From Prunus persica (taxonomy: Eukaryota; Streptophyta; Magnoliopsida; Rosales; Rosaceae): 64,000 nt of DNA. Every line of letters begins with the position of its first letter. Position 1 is the first letter of the stretch. The notes beneath the pieces were generated by a model that did no database searches, was not told the origin of the DNA, and saw only the letters and a program-made list of their open reading frames with translations. The translations under genes and the position numbers were made by a program. The DNA lies in NCBI RefSeq assembly GCF_000346465.2, contig NC_034011.1, positions 23,758,264-23,822,263 on the forward strand, written 5' to 3'. This document shows, in pieces, positions 10,401 to 24,159 of the stretch.

Positions 10401-13400
10401 AAATAACATTCATGTAGGAAAAATGACATTAGGACAACTCTATAACTATTAAGTAATTGTCAGGTAAAAACTGAGGGTGGACTGAATGCATCTGCTTCCT
10501 TTGTGGCAAAAGCAAACCCCCTCAATCGTGCACCACATAAACGCAAAAGTGAGCTTCATCATGCACTATGCAATATGCTTTCAAATATCCTAGCACCTTT
10601 GGCAGATGGTGGAAAAAGCCAGTGGCCACCTGCAGGTGTAGAGCCTGCACTTACACTCTGGTATGAAGCTGTTGGGCGGATTAAAGGACAACTCATGCAT
10701 TGGATGGAAAAACAGAGCAAACATATTTCTGTGAGTTGACCCCAACTCTTTTACGTCTTGGTTTTTCCAATATCTAAATTGTGCAAAATAATATTCATAA
10801 TACTTTGACATAACATTCAGAAAGTTCCCCCTTTGTACTTTTCTGTTGCCTCCAATTTAATTATGTTATACAATTCAAAAGAGGGGGAAAAAGAATTTGA
10901 TAACTTTTACAGAGATAAATAGTTTGTTTACCTGTACAAATCCTCATGGTGGTCCTGGAATTGTGTTGTTTATCGTGTGAATATTCTCATTTTCAAATTG
11001 CTCTTGCCACTAACGGGGCAGTTGGTGCGTGATAAATTCATGTGTCACAGTTACAGAGGCATCTTTTGGTATTTGGATTTTCGCTCTGATTTAGAATTAC
11101 AATTATTTCTCCGAAAAGGGTTCTTTTCATGTTGTGTGGTTTTAATGTTTCTCTTGAATTTGGATTTTAAATGTTTGCTTTTGGATGGTATGGTTGGTGC
11201 TTTTATTTCCTTTTACATTGTCAGGTCAACTGTTATTCTTTTTCCCCCTTTGTCATTATTGTTAAATATGAGTTCTCCATCAAGCTAGTGCTTTCTATTA
11301 CATCCTCCCCTTGCATATTTGTATTTTTCATTTTAATTTCATGAAGACAATGTCTGTGTCAGGTTGGTTACCCTTTGGTAACTCTTCTTCTCTGTCTTGG
11401 CGATGGTACAACTTTCGTCAACTACTTGAGCTCTCACATGGATCAACTCTACAAGCTTCTTAGAGTAAGTCCAAGAAACAAATTTGTGTAGGGCACAATA
11501 AAGCGTGCATTTGGTTAATTTGTTGTTGTGTACCAGGTCCAGTCATGTTGTTTTCTCATGTTATTTTATTTTATTTTATTTTTTGGGTGGGGGGAAGGAG
11601 CCTATGTCTTCCATTTCAGATGTAAGTTGTATGACATTATGTGGTTTATTCATGTAGGACAAGACCCATCGTTTCATGGCCTTGGACTGTCTTCACCGAG
11701 TTTTGAGGTTTTACTTGAGCGTCCACACTGAAAAACAGCCACCTAATCGTACATGGGACTACTTAGACAGTGTAACCTCACAACTCTTGACAGTTCTAAA
11801 GAAAGGAATGCTTACTCAGGACGTCCAACATGATAAACTTGTGGAGTTCTGTGTGACTATAGCGGAACATAACCTTGATTTTGCCATGAACCATATGATA
11901 CTGGAATTGCTGAAGCAAGATAGTCCTAGTGAGGCAAAGGTTATTGGTCTCCGTTCTTTGCTTGCCATTGTCATGTCTCCTTCAAGTCAGCATGTTGGCT
12001 TGGAAATATTTACAGGTTCAGTCATATGCCAGAAATATATTATTATAATTGTATTGGAGCTGAAGTTTTCAACTGATCTTCATTTGAGTCTTCTTGCATC
12101 AACAGGTCATGATATTGGCCACTATATTCCAAAAGTGAAGGCTGCAATTGAGTCAATTTTGAGGTCTTGTCATAGAACCTATAGTCAGGCTCTTCTAACA
12201 TCTTCAAGGACCACCATAGGTACTTTCTTTACTAATGTATGTCAATTATTTTTCTATATAGTTTAGTAGGTTTTCTTTTCATTTTCCATTTATATGCTAA
12301 TTAATTATCAACATTTTCAGTTTTAGTTTGCTGTTTATAATCTACACTGTGATGGGAAAGTACCTTTTGAAGATGTAAAAGGTAGCATATGTAGTGATTG
12401 GTCAACGAATCTGTCTTGATCTCCTAATTAACTCTCTCCCTACACTGCAGCCTACACCATTGAACTTTTCTCTCCTTTACTAAGACAACCAGTATTTATT
12501 GCAGCTATGGAATATTGAAGTTTTACAGTGATTGTCTGTGTGTAACTCAACTTTATGCTTATGTTGCTGCAATGACAACACTGAATAAATTTTATGCTTT
12601 CCAGATTCTGTAACCAAGGAAAAGTCTCAAGGATATCTCTTCCGGTCTGTGCTGAAATGCATACCATATCTAATAGAAGAAGTTGGACGAAGTGATAAAA
12701 TCACAGAAATAATACCTCAACATGGGATCAGCATTGATCCTGGTGTTCGTGAGGAAGCAGTGCAGGTACTGAACCGGATTGTGAGATATCTTCCCCACCG
12801 TCGCTTTGCAGTGATGAGAGGGATGGCCAACTTCATCCTACGACTTCCTGATGAGTTCCCTCTTCTCATTCAAACATCATTAGGCCGTCTGTTGGAACTC
12901 ATGCGTTTTTGGAGAGCTTGTCTAATTGATGATAGGCTGGAATGTGATGCTCAAGATGTCAAACGTGTGGGGCGAAATGATGGATTTAAGAAACCTTCTT
13001 TCCATATAGCAGGAGACTTGATTGAGTTTCGTGCGTCAGAGATAGATGCTGTTGGTCTTATCTTCCTTAGTTCTGTTGATAGCCAGATTAGACATACTGC
13101 ACTAGAGTTATTGCGGTGTGTACGTGCTTTAAGGAATGATATACGGTACCTTACAATATGTTTGCAACCTGATCATAGTCTGAAATATGAACCTGAACCA
13201 ATATTTATAATCGATGTCTTGGAAGAACATGGGGTGTGTTATCTTCCTATCTTTAACCATTCCATATTCCATTCCCACTAGCCTGCTTTTCATTTGAGTT
13301 TCAATGTTGCAAATGTGCATATTATTTTATTTCATTCATGAATCTTTTTCTAATGTTTCAGGATGACATCGTCCAGAGCTGCTATTGGGATTCTGGGCGT

Positions 13401-16400
13401 CCATTTGATTTGAGACGAGAATCTGATGCAATCCCTCCTGACGTGACACTTCAATCTATAATATTTGAGAGCCCTGATAAGAACAGGTGGGCTCGTTGTC
13501 TTAGTGAGCTTGTCAAATACGCTGCTGAACTTTGCCCAAGATCTGTCCATGAAGCAAAGTAAGTATATTTTTGTTTATGTGTAGTTATGTTGACACAAGT
13601 TTCTTTTGATTTCAAAATAAGATGTATGTTCCTTTCTAGCATTGATGTGCTCTTCTTTCAGTACTGAGTTTGAACTTGTGGTATTTAAGGGTGTCTCAAC
13701 TAAAAAAGGAATTACTGCCTGTATGTAGAGTTTGAGAAAAAATAAACTTCTTTGGTTGCACATACACGTTAAATGTTTTTGTTAGGTTACTATCATCTGG
13801 TGATAACGAGAAGCAAACTAGTAGCATGTAAGCTGATTTCTTGTTGGACAATATATTATGTAGTAAAGCATGATTTGGTCGTCTTTGTGCTGAGAACATG
13901 ATTTTGCTTGTATGGCTATATTGCTCTTATCTTTTACATGCTTTATAAGGATAAATATTTCCAGGTCAACCCAAAGTTAAAGATTGGAATCCCATGATCT
14001 TATCGCAACACCATCTTTATTTGCAGGGCAGAGGTTATGCAACGTCTGGCTCATATCACACCTGTTGAGTTGGGTGGGAAGGCTCATCAGTCACAAGATG
14101 CAGACAACAAACTGGATCAGTGGCTTATGTATGCAATGTTCGTATGTTCATGTCCACCAAATAATAGAGAAGCTGGTAGTATAGTTGCAACCAAAGATCT
14201 TTACCATCTAATTTTTCCGTCTCTAAAATCTGGATCTGAGGCACATATAGTAAGTACTGTCAGAGGTTTGTTTAATTTCAGTGTAACGTTTCTTTATTTT
14301 ATTTTTCTTGTTTCTGTGAATACGATAAATTTGTCATGGGGTGTCAGAATGCGTGGTCAGTTCTAAATCCAATACCTAAGATGCTATTATGTCACTACTA
14401 TTTTGAGGTCTGTTGCATCTGTAAGGGTTTGCTCTAATTAGAAACTTATAATCTTTTTCTTTAATAACTATTCCATGCGTCTTGATTCTTTTCAACTGGT
14501 TAGACTAAATTTCGTCTCTAAATTTAGCATGCAGCCACAATGACTCTTGGCCGCTCGCATCTGGAAGCATGTGAAATCATGTTTACTGAGCTTGCATCTT
14601 TCATTGATGAGGTTTCTTCAGAGACAGAGGGAAAACCAAAGTGGAAGGTGCTGTATGGTTAAACTCCTCACATTTCTTTTATTTGATGGGTGAAATTTGA
14701 AGACACTGAGCATTGTGGCATTATCTATGTTCTGAATATGTTTAGTACTAGAGAGTGCGTCGATTTGCAGTGCTTTAACTTAAGGGAGGAAAATTCATGT
14801 CGCCAACCTCAAAGCATATAATTTGTTACTTGATATTGAACTCTAGCATGCCAATCATACACATGGTCTGTTCCTGTTTTGGTAAATTAGACATGCATTG
14901 TTGGAACACATAGTTATATCCATTCATAAAAATTTATGTAATGTCCCCTTGACCAGTCAAATCAAAATATGTAGTATTCCATTTTCTCCTTACAAAGTCG
15001 TTATATTTGGTCAGTGATTAATGACAAAGGAAAAAGTAATAGTAATTACAATAACACCCAGTAGAACATTGTATCCTTTTCCAATTGATTTCTCATATGT
15101 ACAGCTTTCAGTCAAGTAGTTTTTATGTTGGCAGAAACTTTTGCTAACCTGATTCTTTGAAAACTTCACTAACCATATGAATATCCTTTTTTTTGCTTCA
15201 TCAGTTACTTAAAGTGCTTCATTAGTTAGATATGGGTTCTCAATGAATATGACTAAACATAATATTCAAATCACATGAATACAGAGTCAAAAATCTCGCC
15301 GTGAGGAGCTTCGTATCCATATTGCAAATATATTTCGTACTGTTGCTGAAAATGTATGGCCTGGCATGCTGGCCCGTAAACCAGTTTTCCGTCTCCACTA
15401 TCTGAAGTTCATTGACGAAACAACCAGACAGATCTTAACAGCACCTGCTGAAAACTTCCAAGATATGCAGCCTCTCCGTTTTGCACTTGCTTCTGTTCTA
15501 AGATCACTAGCCCCGGAATTTGTTGAGTCAAAATCGGAGAAATTTGATATTAGAACTAGAAAGCGACTGTTTGATCTGCTTCTTTCCTGGTGTGATGACA
15601 CAGGCAGTACATGGGGTCAAGAAGGTGTTAGTGATTACCGACGTGAAGTAGAACGTTATAAGTCTTCTCAGAATGCACGGTCAAAAGATTCTGTGGACAA
15701 AATATCATTTGATAAAGAACTTAGTGAACAGGTTGAGGCAATCCAGTGGGCCTCCATGAATGCTATGGCTTCACTCTTATACGGGCCTTGCTTTGATGAC
15801 AATGCGAGGAAGATGAGTGGCCGGGTTATATCTTGGATCAACAGTTTGTTCATTGAGCCAGCGCCTAGGGCTCCATTTGGGTACTCACCAGCTGACCCAA
15901 GAACTCCCTCTTATTCAAAGTACACAGGAGAAGGTGGTCGTGGGACTGCTGGTCGTGATAGGCATAGGGGTGGTCATCATCGTGTTTCTTTAGCAAAACT
16001 GGCTTTGAAGAATCTATTGCAAACAAATTTGGACCTGTTTCCTGCTTGTATTGATCAGGTATTCATGTTTCCTTTGCTCTATTCGTTAGATCTTTTCAAG
16101 TAAGAAAATCCAGTTATGGAGTGCACCCCTGAAGGCTGATTAGCCTATGCTAGGCAGAGTCTGTTGGCCTATAGCTCCTTTTATCCTTCCCACTTAAGAA
16201 TTTTATAATTTGATTCACTTTTTTTTTTACTACACAAGATAATTGATGAATTGTTAATTCATTAGTAAATCTATCGTATTTTCAGATGATACCTTGACAA
16301 CAAGGTAATTCTGACTTCCTAAAAAGTAAACTGGTGATTCAAGAACTGAGAATCCACGGAATGCTTTGCAAGTCAGTTGGTTTCAATAAAATGTCAAATT

Positions 16401-19400
16401 TCTGCTTTCTTCTTTTTTGCTGAAAAAGTTCACATACACGCTCTCTGGTCTTCACTTGCATGTTCACTGCTTTCTAAATTGCTAGGTTGGTATGCAGTTT
16501 TCACTCTAATTTGTTGTGAACTTAATGTTATAGCTCGTAAGGATTTCATTCTTATAAATAAATAAAAAATTGATACTTTGTTGCAGTGCTATTACTCTGA
16601 TGCTGCTATAGCTGATGGTTACTTCAGTGTGCTAGCTGAGGTCTACATGCGCCAAGAGATACCAAAATGTGAAATCCAGAGACTTTTGAGCCTGATTCTC
16701 TACAAGGTGGTAGATCCATCAAGACAAATTCGTGATGATGCTCTTCAGATGCTTGAGACACTTTCTGTTCGCGAGTGGGCTGAGGATGGCATTGAGAGCT
16801 CAGGGAATTATCGGGCTGCTGTTGTGGGTAACCTTCCTGATTCTTACCAACAATTCCAATACAAGCTCTCGTGCAAGCTTGCCAAAGACCATCCTGAGTT
16901 GAGCCAGCTCCTGTGTGAGGAGATTATGCAGAGGCAACTTGATGCGGTTGATATTATTGCACAGCATCAGGTCTTAACATGCATGGCTCCTTGGATTGAG
17001 AACCTAAATTTCTGGAAACTTAAGGACTCAGGTTGGAGTGAAAGACTACTAAAAAGCCTTTACTATGTGACGTGGCGGCATGGTGACCATTTCCCTGATG
17101 AAATTGAGAAACTTTGGAGCACAATTGCTAGCAAACCCAGGAACATTAGTCCTGTTTTAGATTTCTTGATCACGAAAGGGATAGAGGACTGTGATTCAAA
17201 TGCATCTGCAGAAATAAGTGGTGCATTTGCTACATATTTCTCTGTTGCAAAGCGAGTAAGTTTATACTTAGCACGAGTATGTCCTCAGCGCACAATTGAC
17301 CACCTGGTTTACCAGTTAGCTCAGCGGATGCTGGAGGATAGCATGGATCCAATTGGGCCAACTGCAAATAAGGTTGATGCTAATGGAAATTTTGTGCTAG
17401 AATTCTCTCAAGGACCTGCAGTGCCCCAAATTGCATCACTTGTGGACATCCAGCCACACATGTCACCATTACTTGTCCGGGGTTCCTTTGATGGTCCATT
17501 AAGAAATGCAAGTGGGAGCCTCAGCTGGCGAACAGCAGGTGTGACAGGCCGAAGTGTCTCGGGCCCAATAGGCCCAATGCCTCCTGAGTTGAACATTGTT
17601 CCTGGAAACACAGGCCGATCAGGTCAGCTCCTTCCAGCACTGGTAAATATGTCGGGGCCTTTAATGGGGGTCAGAAGTTCAACAGGAAGCTTGCGGAGTC
17701 GCCATGTTTCCCGGGACAGTGGAGACTACCTTATTGATACTCCAAACTCGGGTGAAGATGGGTTGCACTCTGGGGTTTCCATGCATGGGATTAGTGCTAA
17801 AGAACTTCAGTCAGCCTTGCAGGGTCATCAGCAACATTCACTGACTCATGCAGATATAGCATTGATTCTACTTGCAGAAATTGCATATGAAAATGATGAA
17901 GATTTCCGCGAGCACTTGCCTCTTCTATTTCATGTGACATTTGTTTCGATGGATAGTTCGGAAGACATTGTGCTGGAACACTGCCAGCATCTGCTCGTTA
18001 ATCTACTATACTCTCTTGCAGGACGGCACTTGGAACTGTATGAGGTTGAAAATAGTGATGGAGAGAACAAGCAGCAGGTTGTCAGCCTGATCAAGTATGT
18101 CCAGTCAAAGCGAGGAAGTATGATGTGGGAAAATGAGGACCCCACAGTTGTGAGATCTGAGCTTCCAAGTGCAGCATTGTTGTCTGCACTAGTTCAGAGC
18201 ATGGTGGATGCTATCTTCTTCCAAGGAGATCTTCGTGAGACTTGGGGAGCAGAGGCACTCAAATGGGCAATGGAGTGCACATCGAGACACCTAGCCTGCC
18301 GCTCACATCAGATTTACCGTGCGTTGCGGCCTAGTGTCACAAGCGATACATGTGTGCTGCTTCTCCGGTGCCTTCATAGATGCCTAGGAAATCCAGTACC
18401 TCCAGTTTTAGGATTCATTATGGAAATTTTGCTGACATTGCAAGTGATGGTGGAGAACATGGAACCAGAAAAAGTGATACTGTACCCACAACTCTTTTGG
18501 GGGTGTGTAGCTATGATGCACACAGATTTTGTTCATGTCTACTGTCAAGTGCTTGAACTCTTCTCACGTGTGATTGACCGGTTATCATTCCGGGACAGGA
18601 CAACAGAAAATGTGCTTCTTTCGAGCATGCCTCGGGATGAGTTTGATGCTAATAATGACATTGGGGACTTCCAACGAATGGAAACCAGGAGTGGCTATGA
18701 ACAGCCTCCATCTGGAGGAAATCTGCCAACATTTGAAGGGGTGCAGCCTCTTGTTCTTAAAGGACTCATGTCAACAGTTAGTCATGGTGTTTCTATTGAA
18801 GTTCTCTCGCGGATCACAGTGCACTCATGTGACTCTATATTTGGAGATGCGGAGACAAGACTCTTGATGCACATCACAGGCTTACTTCCCTGGCTCTGCT
18901 TGCAGCTTAGCAAGGATCCGGTGATGGGGCCTGCTTCGCCACTCCAACAGCAGTTCCAGAAAGCTTGCTCTGTTGCGGCCAACATCTCAATTTGGTGTAG
19001 AGCAAAGTCATTAGATGAATTGGCTACTGTATTTATGATTTACTCTCGTGGTGATATCAAGAGTATCAACAACCTCCTTGCTTGTGTCTCACCACTCTTA
19101 TGCAATGAGTGGTTCCCAAAGCACTCAGCTTTGGCTTTTGGGCACTTATTACGACTACTGGAGAAAGGGCCAGTTGAGTATCAGCGTGTGATACTGCTCA
19201 TGCTTAAGGCATTGCTCCAGCACACTCCCATGGATGCTGCCCAAAGTCCACACATGTATGCGATTGTGTCCCAGTTGGTAGAGAGCACTTTGTGCTGGGA
19301 GGCACTGAGTGTGTTAGAAGCTCTTCTGCAGAGCTGTAGCTCAGTGCCAGGTTCTCACCCTCATGAACCCGGTTCGTTTGAGAACGGGATAGGCGGTGGT

Positions 19401-19655
19401 GATGAGAAGATGCTAGCACCTCAGACCTCATTTAAGGCTCGCAGTGGGCCGCTACAGTATGGTATGGCATCTCCATTTGCAGCAGGTTCAACACCTGCAC
19501 ACGGGAGCTCAACTGAATCTGGAACTTCACCTAGAGAAGTGGCTTTGCAAAACACACGGCTTATCCTTGGGCGGGTTCTTCACAGCTGTGCACTAGGGAA
19601 GAGAAGGGATTACAAAAGGCTGGTGCCTTTCGTGACCAGTATCGGCAACCCATAA
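7478..19655 (+). CDS. FRY: FURRY homologue, cell morphogenesis scaffold protein, 17 exons
   Basis: Exons: 7478-7573, 8159-8277, 8484-8529, 8789-8861, 8953-9010, 9773-9868, 10274-10391, 10464-10730, 11363-11464, 11658-12015, 12106-12219, 12605-13233, 13362-13558, 14027-14249, 14528-14647, 15285-16058, 16587-19655. They total 6459 nt, encoding 2152 residues, the length I recall for Arabidopsis At5g15680. It is a giant HEAT/ARM-type helical repeat scaffold; in animals and fungi, Furry/Tao3/Mor2 proteins act with NDR kinases in polarity and morphogenesis. Its plant role is less clear. The conserved N-terminal morphogenesis domain covers about residues 40-650 (e.g. [31 protein letters not shown]). 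A Gly/Arg/His-rich linker lies near 1085-1105 and a Gly/Ser-rich low-complexity region near 1435-1530. The last exon alone codes 1022 residues. No frame breaks were seen. Confidence 0.95.
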
Positions 19656-20449
19656 CCTACACACACATGCAGGCTGTATCTTTTCTTTCTAAGATATTTA
19701 ATGTATATTAGTGGATGGATGATGATGCGCGGGCGTAGAAGAAAGTTTTACTGGATTTGTATATAGTAGTGCTTTGTGAAGCTAGTGGTGGTGTAATATA
19801 CTTTGTACAGTCAAATCATTTAGAGGTCCCTCTATGAAGAATAATCTTAAATCCACATTTTTGCCAATCTTTTAATTGTTTGCTGCTCTCGATTTCAAAT
19901 CCCTTGAATTTAATGTTGGCTACCTGTTGTCAAATTCCCAATGTAACCAGTTCTAAGAGTTTTACTTACTGAATCAGTTGCAATCTCTCAGTTTAATAGT
20001 CTTTGCAAGTGTGTCAAATGGCACTCATTTGCATTGGTGATAAAGTGTCCACAAGCAAGTGAACACCTTCGAGCTTCCTATTTTTCATCATAAACAAACA
20101 CGAAAACAAATAACCAAATAGACAATAGGGGGGGGAAACGAATTGTGCAAAGAAAATTGCATAACAAATTTATAATACATATTTGTATTTCTCAAAGCTC
20201 ACTTCATTTTGGTACAAAAAAGAGTTCAATGTGAAGAACAATATAATACAACACACGTGCAGAGGGCAGTGAATTCCATTGCCCGCTTCTTGCACTAAGC
20301 AAACTAACATTTTATACATTGTGCAGAGTGTTCCTTTGTTTTTTATTGAACGCTCTCAGAAAACCCTGGTTTTCTAATACAGTTTGGATCCAGCCAGTCG
20401 GTCTTCACTAAAAACATGAGCACCTTCCGGCATGTCCTCACAACGGATA
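19656..20449. other. Convergent 3' flank of FURRY and AVT6A-like genes
   Basis: The 3' UTR of FURRY probably runs to about 19850. The 3' UTR of the minus-strand transporter probably fills about 20200-20449. A short G7 run is at about 20130. No gene seen. Confidence 0.4.
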
Positions 20450-23242
20450 TCATTCACGCCGTGATGAATTCTTGAACAAAGCATAGGCATCACTATATAT
20501 GGCCACCACGTTTGAGAACACAGCTAGTACAATCATAAAAACACTCAAGATCTTGTCCTTCTTAGTTGCTATGTTGTGTCGATCCCTGACATACCAAGGA
20601 AAAAGAGATGAAAAGTAATTCCAAGTATATTCACAAAACTGACCTAGCTATGGGAAGAACCCAGTAAATAATATCCCTATCCTTTCATGTTTATGAGGTA
20701 AAAAGGCAGCATACGCATAAAATCTGTGAGATATGATAACCTTAAGTCCTAGGCTATTCTCTGCAATCTACTATTCTCCAAATTGGAAAAAGAAAACAAT
20801 TGGTTATCAAAGTAAATAAAAACCTGAACTAATAGATAGTTCTTGTGATCAAGTCAAAAACTCACTTGAGAGTAATTGCAGCAGGAAAAATGAACCCAAG
20901 GCAAACTGCAGCAGTTGCTCCAGTGAACTGGAAAGCATCCCAGATGCTGGGGATGAAGTTTGCACCCAAGAAGATAACACTTATGAGCCCAATGGTGACC
21001 AGTGCAAATCTCATATTATCCAGAACCAACGGCCTTGCAGAGGGAAAGAGGAGGCCATCCAAGTTGAGCCGCAATGGGAAGAAGACAATGGGAAACACAA
21101 GCATAAGGTGAGCAGCATAGCTGACACGAACAGCGTCATTGAGCACGGAACTGTAAGGTATGCCAAGGTTGGTGTCAAAGTTGGCAAGCACATCGTCAAG
21201 AGTTCCGTCCCCAAATAGGAGGAACCCAAAAAGGCTTGTCATTATGTAAACAGATGAGCATAAAGCAAGTGAGGTTTGCACAACCCCTCTTATCTGCGTC
21301 GAGTCTTCAAGTTCGTTGTGGATACTGTGGACTGCAGATGAATTGATCAGGAAGATTATTACTCAACACGTGTTTGCAATTAAAAGGTGAAAAACATTTC
21401 AAATATGAGATCTCCCACATTCAACCAACAGTCCCATTTCTATAGTTTCAAGTGTGTACATTATGCCAAAATGTTAATTTTAAATCACTTTTAAGTATCA
21501 CTGGGTGCTGGTATGGAAAAGTACAAGGCCAGGATGATAAAAGGATCAAGATGTGTCAAAATACCAAATTTTGTATGACTAAAGATGTCACGGTTTTAAT
21601 TTTAAACAAAAAATAGAGAACATATTTTAACATGATTTAGTTAAAAAAATTAAGTAAATATTTTCAATAATAAGAATACAGGAATCTGGTGGATAGAGGG
21701 GTACGTAAACCCATTCAATTCAATTCTGACATCGAAATCTGACATGCTACTGCTCAAAGTTTGCTGCAAATTTATGTTTTGCTAAATAGTGATTCATTTA
21801 ACAGGGGAAAAGGGAGGAAAGGAACTGAAGCGCAAACATACAAATCCACCAAAAATTTCTCATTCTTATATTGCAGAAACATGGACCAAGTTCTAGGCAA
21901 ATGAACTCTATGTAAGTGAACAAACAAACAGTTTCCATACCATTGTAGTGACAAATGTATGCAGTGACAAGAACAGGGACTACAGTGAAGAGTTTGAAGA
22001 ATGATGAAACGTCGGTAACATCAGGTAACAATCTGGGCATCGCAATGCTTCCATTGAACAACTTGACGACCGTAATTCCAACAGTAATAACAAGAAATAC
22101 AACTGCTAGTGCAACTGATAAGGCAGACGTGAAGCTCAATGAATCTGCAACCATAATAGGCCTATTAAGATCACCGAAACATTATATTCCAAATGGAAAA
22201 ATAAAGAATAAGGTCTTAACAAATAATAGGCTCAAATTCAATAAAGCTAGAAAATTTAATAATAAATCACCACTCCACCAACAACTTAAGTCAAAAGCTA
22301 CACAATGATTCTTGACCAAATCACTGTATGCAAGTGAAAGTGATAGAGTGAAAACTGAATAGGGAAGGGCACAAGTTTAAACAAGAGGGGCTCTCATATA
22401 AATATGCTAAACATATGTTACCTTAACCAAATCACTCTATGTAAGTGAGTGCTAGCAGTGCACCAAACAATGCCTTCAAACATAAAAAATAAATAAAGAC
22501 TAACCGATTCGCTTAAAGCATGACAATGGAGCAAATATGCCAAGTGTGGTGACAAGAAGAATAATGGCACGCCCAGTCCACCAGTGTTCTCCAAACCATC
22601 CTTCAAGTACACCAGCATGGTGAACACCACTTGAAGATGTTCCAGAAAGCACATCACCTTCATTTAAGTAATACAAAGATTGTTAGACAAATTCAGACCT
22701 TTCCCTATGACAAGCCGGGGCAGATTTCTAGGCCAACAAAAATATTCACCAAATATATCAAAATGACAAAATTGTAACAGAGTAAACACAATACAATATT
22801 ACAGAGCGAAAGACATACCAATAATAATCATGTAGACAATGAGCACGCCAAGGTTGTTGACTAGAACAGATATCTGTAACAAAACCTTCCCATATTTTCC
22901 AAAGGCCTCCCCCATAAGACCTCCATAAGAAGCAGACTTCCCAGCTCGGCTGAACCTAAGTATCAGTTCAATTGAAGCTTCGGTCAAGAAGGCCATAAAG
23001 ATGATCATGGAAATTCCAAGGACAAGGCCCAACACTTTCATGGTTGCAGGCAAAGCCATGATCCCAGCACCAACAATTGTGGTTGATAAATTGAACACTG
23101 CTCCAGTAAAGGAAGCTCCATTAAACTCATCAAACACAACATCCTCTTGCCCTTTGGGCAACAAGGGGGCATTCTCATCAATAACTCCTTTGCTCTTTCG
23201 TGACTTCTTTTCCTTCTTTGGTGCAAGATTTCCAATCGTCAT
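20450..23242 (-). CDS. AVT6A: Vacuolar-type amino acid transporter, AVT6A-like (SLC38/AAAP family)
   Basis: Exons on the minus strand: 23242-22819, 22657-22505, 22144-21941, 21331-20866 and 20585-20450; total 460 residues. It is an 11-helix AAAP transporter; Arabidopsis AVT6 members export amino acids from compartments such as the vacuole. Diagnostic sequence: GASFTGAVFNLSTTIVGAGIMALP (first helix, residues about 40-63, with the unwound GAGIM), SYGGLMGEAFGKYG, HHAGVLEGWFGEHWWTGRA, AYICHYN at the exon 3/4 border, LFGFLLFGDGTLDDVLANFD, and LRLNLDGLLFPSARPL. Middle exon lengths (153, 204, 466 nt) match those of the two paralogues at 36.6 and 39.5 kb. The start at 23242 gives a basic N-terminus before DENAPLLP. 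The 5' UTR is long (TATA near 24150) and may contain an intron. Confidence 0.92.
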
Positions 23243-24144
23243 CTTGTGATATCTTAAAAATCTTCAAAACAAAGGTTTAAAGCTTTTGGAAAATCTATAA
23301 AGCAGCTCAACCACCTACAAATATTTGCTTCAATAAAATTTTGTCCAACGGCCAAATTATATACTTTTTTTTTTCAGATTGAGGATGAGGGGAAGAGCAA
23401 ACACAAGCTAGATGAAGAGGATTTTCAGACACAATGACCCAAACAGCCAAAAATTCACAAATATTGAATTCTTGCTGAGAGAATACAAAGGTTGGTCCTT
23501 TGCAAATGCTACCAAATTGATTGTGAAATGAATGCACAATTCGTTTTGGGGCAGATATTTTGAAAATCCAAAGTAAAATAAAATCCCAGGAGCAAAAGTA
23601 TCCAAATTTACCTTTAGCTAAAACAAACAAAGTATCAGAATTGAATTGAATTGAAAACACAAGTAATTCTTCAATATATCACAGTTGAAGGTGGATATTT
23701 ACAATCATTAGCTGGACTTTCAATATCAACAAGGGGAGGAAACCCAAACCCAATTTCCCAGATAGAAAACTTGAGAAAACCCAGTTCTCCCCCTTCAAAG
23801 AAAAGCACCCAAAACCAAACCAATCAAACCCCAGATTCAAGGTCAATGATTCAGCAGACCCAAAGCAAGAAACGCTGCTGAATTCTTCAGTTAAAGCTTT
23901 GATTTTTATAGCCAAAAAAAATTCAAGGAAAGAGAAAGACACACGCCAATAAAGCTTGATATTGAATAACAATAATGGAGGTGGAGACAAAAACTGGAAT
24001 TTAATAATGTTAAGTTGTTTTCTTTTTCTTTTGGTGTCTGTGGAATTATTGTGGATTGGTGAAATGAAACTGATAATGAAAAACCCTAATCCACAAAATT
24101 CCACAAACTGTAAAATTTGTCGCTTTTGGTGGGAAAGTTACGGA

Positions 24145-24153
24145 CTTTATAAG
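24145..24153 (-). promoter_or_regulatory. Probable TATA box of the AVT6A-like gene
   Basis: Minus-strand CTTATAAAG about 900 bp upstream of the ATG at 23242. A start near 24115 would give a long leader, plausibly with a 5' UTR intron (candidate donor AAAG/gtaaat near 23610, acceptor TTGAAG near 23262). This rests on consensus only. Confidence 0.35.
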
Positions 24154-24159
24154 AGTATA